NCBI GenBank assembly: GCA_030765065.1
Contig: CM060990.1
Span: 664,776,618-664,840,617 of the forward strand
DNA: 64,000 nt
Source: Deroplatys truncata
Taxonomy: Eukaryota; Arthropoda; Insecta; Mantodea; Mantidae
Direction: 5' to 3'
The translations under genes and the position numbers were made by a program. The stretch's first letter is position 1. Each line of letters starts with the position of its first letter. The notes below the pieces were generated by a model that was not told the DNA's origin, ran no database searches, and saw only the letters and a program-made list of their open reading frames with translations. Positions 58,455 through 64,000 of this stretch are shown piece after piece.

Positions 58455-59362
58455 TTTACAGGATAGTTGGGGGTGGGAGGATTTCCTTGAAAATTTTGGT
58501 TTCGGATCATTGCCAGATACTGAACTTAAAAATGTACTAAGTTTGAAATCATCCTACATTTGGTTTTGAGTTATGCTGCGCGCGCGCACACACTCGCACA
58601 CACATATCCGGGAACATTGTCTATTTTTTTATTCAAATGGTGTCAAAATACACAGCATGGACCATTTAAGTTGAGACTGTACAATATCTCCAAAATTAGG
58701 CGTTGTAGAAAAAATGTCTTGAATAAAAGTTGCTTGATATTTTGAGAAAAAGTAAATGGCAGTCATGTTTTATTTGGAGGTCGTGATGGTAATTTTAATT
58801 GTTTTAAATGGGAACCCACCTTTTTTATATTCTTTTCTTACTCGTCATGAAAAAAACTAAGCAACATTTGTATAAAACATTTTGCAATTGTTCTTACATC
58901 ACGTAAATAGCAACGAAATTTATGAATGGCTGTGCACGAAGAGCGCAATGAATCGTTGAACCATCCATGGATGGTCACTTAAGGGTCAAGTTACGTTTCG
59001 TAATTGTGAAACATTTTTTATTTTGTTTCCTTATTCCTCATCACAAAATAAACAGCTTTTATAAGCCATTTTCTAATGAGAAAAAACACACAAAATTAAG
59101 GTTGCCATTTAAAAAAGTTAAATTGACCCTAAAATGACCACCATAACGTCCTCCAAACAAAACACGACTAATGGCATTTACTTTCCCCCATAATATCAAG
59201 TAACTTTTATTCAAGACATTTCTCTCTACAACACTTAGTTTTGGAAATATTGTACAGTCTCAACTAAAACGGTCTCCCCTGTATGTTTCTGTGAAATCTT
59301 GATATCGAGTGTTTGGATGGAAGGAAATGCTGCCTACCTACTAGGTGCCTGGTAGAGAAAGT
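58455..59362 (-). mobile_element. Repeat E, partial copy carrying MITE-D
   Basis: Left part GGAGGATTTCCTTGAAAATT to AATGGTGTCAAAATA, then the MITE, then TATGTTTCTGTGAAATCTTG to the terminal GGTAGAGAAAGT near 59362. Roughly the second half of the element. Joining the two sides across the TA restores the order seen at 62845. Confidence 0.7.
58651..59281. mobile_element. MITE-D, copy 4, inside Repeat E (longest)
   Basis: 631 bp, TA at 58649-58650 and 59282-59283. Left end CACAGCATGGACCATTTAAG, inverted right end GGTCTCCCCTG. The arms extend ~150 bp. The inside contains GAAGAGCGCAATGAATCGTT, inverted with respect to copies 1 and 3. No transposase sequence recognised. Confidence 0.85.
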
Positions 59363-59896
59363 AAAAAACATTTACGTTAATAGCTTCTGCTTCCAGCATC
59401 AAGTTCCACATGAAAACGATATTCTTAAATAAATATAGAACATAAACCGAAGCACGTTGATATAGTGTACCCTCTGGCGCACAAACAAACGCACACACGC
59501 GCGTACACGCACTAACAGCTCCAACATGTTTAAACTGGATGATAGGGAGGGCTCCCGAGGAGAGTAGTGCGTGCGTTACCACATCGTTCCGTTTTCTGTC
59601 TCACTGGCTACCGGATGATGGCAAAAGTCGTTGATAAAAAGGAAATTGTGATCAGTGGGGGAGGAGTAACTGGTGTTGTCGCTTTATTTGAATGCCGTTG
59701 TGATATTTAGTAGCATATTTATGAACAAACACCCGCTAAGTCAACACTGCAATGAGCTGCGCTCACTCAACAAACGGCCGGGTTTCATTTACCGGCTGGA
59801 ACAATTTCCCTGGGTATGTTTCTGCTATTTCCATCGTTCTAACAGAGCGAACTTTGAAAACTATGAATATAAGAGGGAAGCATTGTAAATTTGTTA

Positions 59897-60152
59897 CCGA
59901 CACGGATAGCCGATGTCATTAAGGCACGGACTTGTGAACGGGAGGTCTGCCGTTCAAATCCCGCCGGGACCGTCCTCTCTGACTGACGCTTTTCTAGGTT
60001 TTCGACAGTCTTCACAACTTGTAAATGCCGGGGAGGCACCCTAAGTTAGGCCTGGAGCGTTTCCTTCCCAAATTTCCTTTTCTCATTTCATATATCATCA
60101 GTGTGACCGCCTGTGGTGCAATATGAAGTTGACGTTAAACACTATTAAAACA
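59897..60152 (+). mobile_element. SINE-4, tRNA-derived
   Basis: Head CCGACACGGATAGCCGATGT (A-box-like) and GCCGTTCAAATCCCGCC (B-box-like). Body ends GTTAAACACTATTAAAACAA. Same family at 61424 and, inverted, at 58195. Confidence 0.75.
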
Positions 60153-60197
60153 ATCGTCAGCTTAAAAGCATTGGATTCCTTTAACCATACAATCGTG

Positions 60198-60484
60198 CTC
60201 CATGGTCAAAGGGTACCATGCTAGGTTCAGTTCCCGAGGTCGCGCGTCCAAACCCAGCGGAGGGCGATGAATTTTTCGGGCGTAAATGTTCTTAGCATGG
60301 CTTCCTTTGGAAGGGAAGTAAATCCGGTGGTCCCTTATCGTAGATTTACGGCACGTAAAAGAACCTTAAGCCTCATAAAGAGGCCTCTGAGCAAAATTAC
60401 TGGTCTTTCACGCCCAACATAGAATGGAATGCTAAGGTCCACAGCAGTTAAAGAACGTCCAAAATAAAAACTCAATTTAATTTA
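60198..60484 (+). mobile_element. SINE-1, plus strand, first of a tandem pair
   Basis: Head CTCCATGGTCAAAGGGTACC with B-box-like CGTCCAAACCCAGCGGAGGG, body and tail as in the other copies. It is immediately followed by a second copy in the same orientation. Confidence 0.82.
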
Positions 60485-60487
60485 ATT

Positions 60488-60786
60488 TTATGTGGTCAAA
60501 GGGCACCATGCTAGGCTCAGTTCCCGAGGTCGCGCGTTCAAACCCGGCGGAGGGCGATGGATTTTTTAATGGCGTAAAAAGTTCTTAGCATGGCTTCTTT
60601 CGGAAGGGAAGTAAAGCTGGTGGTTCCGTGTCGTAGATTTACGGCACGCAAAAGAACCTCAAGCCTGATAAAGAGGCCTCTGAGCAAAATTACCGGTCTT
60701 TCACGCCCAATATAGAATGAGACGCTAAGGACCATAGTAGTTAAATTGCGTCCATAAATAAAACAACTCAATTTAATTTAATTTAA
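60488..60786 (+). mobile_element. SINE-1, plus strand, second of a tandem pair
   Basis: Shares with the first copy the unusual head variant GTGGTCAAAGGGCACCATGC, unlike the GTCTAGTGG head elsewhere, so the pair is likely a local duplication or a dimeric insertion. Tail TTTAATTTAATTTAA. The flanks TTAACCATACA and TTAACTATGCA may be a decayed target duplication of the pair. Confidence 0.82.
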
Positions 60787-60904
60787 CTATGCAGTCACAA
60801 CAGCAAGGATTTCTGACTATTAAAGAAGAAAAAAAAGGCGTATCAGCGAAGTTAATTGTGGAAAATTATTATTTTAATATTTACAAGAACTATTCCATCA
60901 TATG

Positions 60905-61252
60905 CCGTGTACTATTCCATTCATATAGGAAACTAGATTACGGAAACACTTATATACAACGGGAATCTTCAAAAGAAGAACCAGTATACAGGTTATGTAA
61001 TGATGAGAAAGAAATTGCCAATCATATGATCTTCAAATGTGAAATGCTGTGTAGGAAAATATATGAACTGCTGGTGTTGATAAACCCAGATGATCATCTA
61101 TGCAGAATTTATTCAATAACCTACTGTCCCTTATTAAAGCGAGACGGCTATTTAAAATGAGACAGGAGAAAATACAATTACCTTATAGGCTTCAGTGTTA
61201 AGGTCAATCGTAATCCGATTCCATCTTTACATAAGTTAAGCCAAGCCAAGTT
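60905..61252 (+). mobile_element. LINE 3' fragment (zinc-knuckle region)
   Basis: Translation gives EEPVYRLCNDEKEIANHMIF-KCEML, a decayed C-x2-C-x-H-x-C knuckle (first C lost to Y-R), then LLKRDGYLK as the ORF2 end. The 3' UTR ends near AAGCCAAGCCAAG at ~61250. Severely 5'-truncated, lies within Repeat H unit X. Confidence 0.6.
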
Positions 61253-61423
61253 ATACGACACGTATTTGATGTTCACTTATAACGTGTAGCAATGCCATGG
61301 ATATGGATCAAACACTGTCGTTTATCTTATAATATGCTTGCAGGGCTGTGATTTAATCGGATTAAACGTCACCTCTTTACTGTACCGTAATACTATTAGT
61401 ATGCGTTAATACGTTATAGATCG

Positions 61424-61655
61424 ACACGGGTAGCCGAGGTCTTTAAAGCAAATAGTGAACGGTGGGTCTGCAGTTTAAATCCCGCCAGGACTTCCCTCCC
61501 TGAGATATTTTTCCCAGGTTTTTCTCACTCCCCCAATGCTGGGGTAAACATAGGCACTTTCACAATTATCATTTATTTCATGTATCACCATGCCACCGCC
61601 CATGGTGCGAATGAAGTAACAGCGGGTGTTAAACACTATTGAGAAAAAAATATTG
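61424..61655 (+). mobile_element. SINE-4, tRNA-derived
   Basis: Head CGACACGGGTAGCCGAGGTC, B-box-like GTTTAAATCCCGCC, body with CAATGCTGGGGTAAACATAG and GTTAAACACTATTG. Second plus-strand copy. Confidence 0.72.
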
Positions 61656-61667
61656 TGTTACATTCAC

Positions 61668-62898
61668 ATGCGTTTCTCTAACCTCTATCGTTTATTAGTG
61701 TGTGTACAAATATTCCTACGAAAGTTCATCTTTCTGTGTATCTCTCTACTTCATTTTAATCGAGATACACCTGTGCAAAAATAGCTACTTTACACATTTT
61801 GTTTTAGATACAAAGAGAACAGCGATAGTCAAAGAACTGGACGCTATATGGTGACCTTAAAATTACATACTCTTTCCATGCAATCGCGAGAAACAACTGA
61901 ATTTCTACATGGCTTTAAAATAATTCAAAAGTGTTGAAAAATCTGAAACATTAACAACAGATATCTCGAAAATGGCTGGCATCACAACAAAGTCTGGCCC
62001 AGAATAAGTGCATGTAGGCTAAGGGGAGATAGGAAGGGAGCGAATTTGAATAGGTGTCCTCTTTGTGGTGCAGGTAATGATTTGCTTTATATAATTGAAT
62101 GTGAAGAAACTAAGTTGTGGGGAGATCAGCTTTTACCTAAAGAATGGGAGAATGTTAACAAAGAAGTATTAATAGTTAGGATAATGAAAATACAAAAGGA
62201 GAGGGATATAAAAAGAATAGGAGAATATATGGGAAGAGTAAGAGAAAAATGGTTTAGAAAAATAAAGCAATATGAATTTGTTATGACCCACCATGCATAA
62301 ATATCCACAGTGTTAAATTGCATGATGCAACTCAAAGTAATGTATTAAAAATTGTAAGAATTTGGTATAGCATTATGGAAATAAATATACATACAGACAG
62401 ACAGACAGACACAAGTTATTTGAAATAAAATGCCTTTTAAAGAGATCTACGTTTTTTTGTGAACTACGTTTTTGTCTATCGCTTAAACTTTACCAGTTAT
62501 ACAGGATTGTATAAAATTCCTTTCGAATGACGAGGACTTCACAGGCATAAAACTCATGATATACATTTTATTTGTTGTGTAAATATGTAAAATATACAGT
62601 ATTTTAATCAAAATCGTTACAGATTTTTTTAGAAAAACAAAATTTTCGAAAAATTTTCCATGCAAAGCATAATTTGGGATGGGGGAATTTTTTTGAAAAT
62701 CTTCGTGTCATAGCTTTGGAAACTATTGGATTTAAATACCAAGTGTTCCGTCTAATCGAAATTTCGTTTTTGATTTGTGGTGTTCACAGACACACACATA
62801 CACACGGACCTTCCTCTAAAAATTTGTTTTTATTCAGGGGGCCTCAAAATATGTATTTGCGGTGAAATCGGTATCGATTGTAAATGATAAAGAAAGTA
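61668..62898 (-). mobile_element. Repeat E copy carrying a LINE fragment
   Basis: Left part CTCTAACCTCTATCGTTTAT to CAGATATCTCGAAAATGGCT, then a LINE fragment (61994-62412), then AAGTTATTTGAAATAAAATG to the terminal AAAGAAAGTAAAAATTG. Without the LINE it is ~810 bp, like copy 1. Confidence 0.72.
61994..62412 (+). mobile_element. 5'-truncated LINE fragment with ACAG-repeat tail
   Basis: The frame R-I-S-A-C-R-L-R-G-D-R-K-G-A-N-L-N-R leads into CPLCGAGNDLLYIIEC, a C-x2-C-x-C zinc knuckle in which the usual H is Y. It is followed by RDIKRIGEYMGRVREKWFRK and a stop at 62298-62300. The 3' UTR ends ATAAATATACATACAG and (ACAG)4. AAGT flanks both sides (61990-61993, 62413-62416), so the insertion is bounded. 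Target duplication is at least 4 bp. Confidence 0.75.
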
Positions 62899-62904
62899 AA
62901 AATT

Positions 62905-63230
62905 GTGAATTAGTTGAAAAGCATTAGATTCCTTTGATCACACATTCAGAACAGAAGGCATTGCTATCCATTTCAAAAAATCCAGCAACGAAATTATTGG
63001 GCGCAAATTGTCAATTTAATATTTACAACGACCATTCCATTAATACGACGGATATGATATTGCCTAATAATGCCATAGATACCGACAAATTACGGTCGTT
63101 TATCTAATAATATTCTTGCAAGGATGCGATAAAAGGTCAACTCCCTACTGAACAGTAATGATATCGGAATGCAGTGATTAACAGGCTACGTTATCCATCT
63201 TGACAGCAGAATAAAAGTTGATTCAGAATG
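62905..63230. repeat. Repeat H, unit Y
   Basis: Landmarks AAAAGCATTAGATTCCTTTG, AATATTTACAACGACCATTC, GGTCGTTTATCTAATAATAT match unit X. This unit has none of the insertions of X. Confidence 0.55.
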
Positions 63231-63322
63231 GAAAACAAGAGTAATAATTAATAACAGTATCAGGTCACGCAAACGCATCTTCCCTGAAGCCATATCTGCA
63301 GATTTCATCAACTTTCAACTTT

Positions 63323-64000
63323 TGAAGTAGTTTAATTTTATTGAATTTACGTTGTTTGCACCACACTTTGGGCATAGATTTGAAGTAGGTTGTTTTTACG
63401 TATGGAAAGCCAATTTGAAGTAGGGGTTGTATTGTAGTTCAACTGTTGGGTAGCCGAACTTGAAGCAGTTGCAACCGCACGTATGGTACCCGGTAGCCTT
63501 CGTCCTAAAATCTAAAAAATATTAACTTTGTAATTTGACTGTTTCTTTAAATATTATATATTTATGTTTGCCTCGGCTGCTTCAGTATTATTGTTAGAGA
63601 CATGGATTTCTTTGCAAGGCGTGGTGCGGCTGAAGAATGTAGGCTTACACAGATTATAATTTTTAATTCACTCCTTTTTATTAATCCGTGACACAAATTA
63701 AATAGCACTTCACTGATATCGAGAGCTGTGAGATTGTTTTATTCAATACTTGCACTTTTTAAACACGTAAACTATTTTTGTTTCACACTGAATACGTATT
63801 AAATTTCTCGAGGACGCATCTCGCGTCCGGTTAGGAACACTGTCTACAACCAAAGCGTCCAGTTATGAGCGCTGTCTACAAGCAACTGACTTCTGTATTT
63901 GTAAATTTTGCTATATTTCAGTTTCTGATTGGCTAATCCTAGTCCAATAGAATACCTTCATTTAACTAAAGCTTCTTCTGGTTGTTGATTGGCTATTTTA
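63323..64000 (-). mobile_element. LTR-A, minus strand, cut by window edge
   Basis: It starts with the inverted 3' terminus TGAAGTAG. Four primer-site-like units in inverse order follow (for example CACCACACTTTGGGC, ACGTATGGAAAGCCAATTTG, AACTGTTGGGTAGCCGAACT), then the R/U3 part with two 30-bp units, and CCAAT boxes near 63930-63990. The left flanking 4-mer is CTTT. Whether it is a solo LTR or the edge of a full element cannot be told: the internal region, if any, would lie to the left on this strand and is absent, so a solo LTR or a 5' LTR-side truncation is favoured. Confidence 0.85.

Larger units (their letters stand above)
60155..61423. repeat. Repeat H, unit X, broken up by SINE-1 copies and a LINE fragment
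   Basis: Landmarks AAAAGCATTGGATTCCTTTA, AATATTTACAAGAACTATTC, and GTCGTTTATCTTATAATATG also occur in order at 62905-63230 without the insertions. It indicates an old duplicated or dispersed sequence of ~330 bp. Confidence 0.55.

Noticed and set aside
59460-59520. GT/CA-rich patch suggesting Z-DNA or a regulatory site
   Set aside because: Short, imperfect CACACGCGCG-type run; common low-complexity sequence with no other support.
1-64000. Bacterial or phage features, CRISPR arrays, operons, rRNA
   Set aside because: No Shine-Dalgarno-linked ORFs, no regularly spaced direct repeats, no rRNA motifs; all coding remnants are eukaryotic transposons.

Overview
This 64 kb window reads as AT-rich nuclear DNA from an arthropod, most likely an insect with a large, repeat-rich genome. 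The case rests on a short interstitial run of the insect telomere motif TTAGG (51627-51674), on LINE, Tc1/mariner and hAT transposase remnants of arthropod type, and on several tRNA-derived SINE families. I cannot name the species. I see no intact, multi-exon host gene, rRNA, CRISPR array or bacterial operon. The only weak host-like coding candidate is a 62-codon minus-strand ORF with a signal-peptide-like start (2215-2403).

Almost everything recognisable is transposon material, much of it nested. (1) Solo LTRs of three families, named here LTR-A (seven full-length copies plus a fragment and one copy running off the right edge), LTR-G (three copies) and LTR-C (one copy). Most start TG, end CA and are bounded by 4-bp direct repeats. 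No internal gag/pol region is present. (2) LINE pieces: 1-730, 5975-7018 (RNase H domain), 35060-37150 (minus, reverse transcriptase motifs), 45600-47190, 60905-61252 and 61994-62412. (3) DNA transposons: a Tc1 copy that keeps all three catalytic acids but is frameshifted (35373-36579), two decayed mariner-like elements (16793-18074, 26758-27885), two transposase remnants (11344-11575, 50469-50830), a large hAT-transposase-like pseudogene (11760-13830), two ~0.93-0.95 kb non-autonomous hAT elements, four copies of a mariner-type MITE and other TIR elements. (4) SINE families with tRNA-like heads, several with exact target-site duplications.

Layout: 1-9.2 kb LINE ends, SINE-1, MITE-C, SINE-2 and an inverted SINE pair; 9.2-14.8 kb LTR-A and the hAT pseudogene; 16.1-25 kb LTR-G carrying a mariner, two LTR-A copies, and a hAT element split by a SINE; 26.7-31 kb mariner and a hAT element carrying LTR-A plus Repeat E; 32-37.2 kb SINE-6, LTR-G, Repeat E and an antisense LINE split by Tc1; 37.3-47.2 kb SINE and LTR nests; 49.4-53.6 kb LTR-A, a mariner remnant, telomeric repeats and LTR-G; 54.1-56.7 kb featureless AT-rich DNA; 56.7-64 kb SINE, MITE and LINE clusters and the right-edge LTR-A.

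The most unusual signal is at the 3' ends of the LTRs. LTR-A ends in a variable number of ~45-50 bp units that each resemble a primer-binding site preceded by an LTR terminus (CTTCA, then TTGGCGCCCAAAGCGTGG or a variant). LTR-G shows a comparable iterated unit and LTR-C a single internal GGCGCCC. This would fit LTRs that grow by capturing successive primer-binding sites. All calls are by eye, without database searches.
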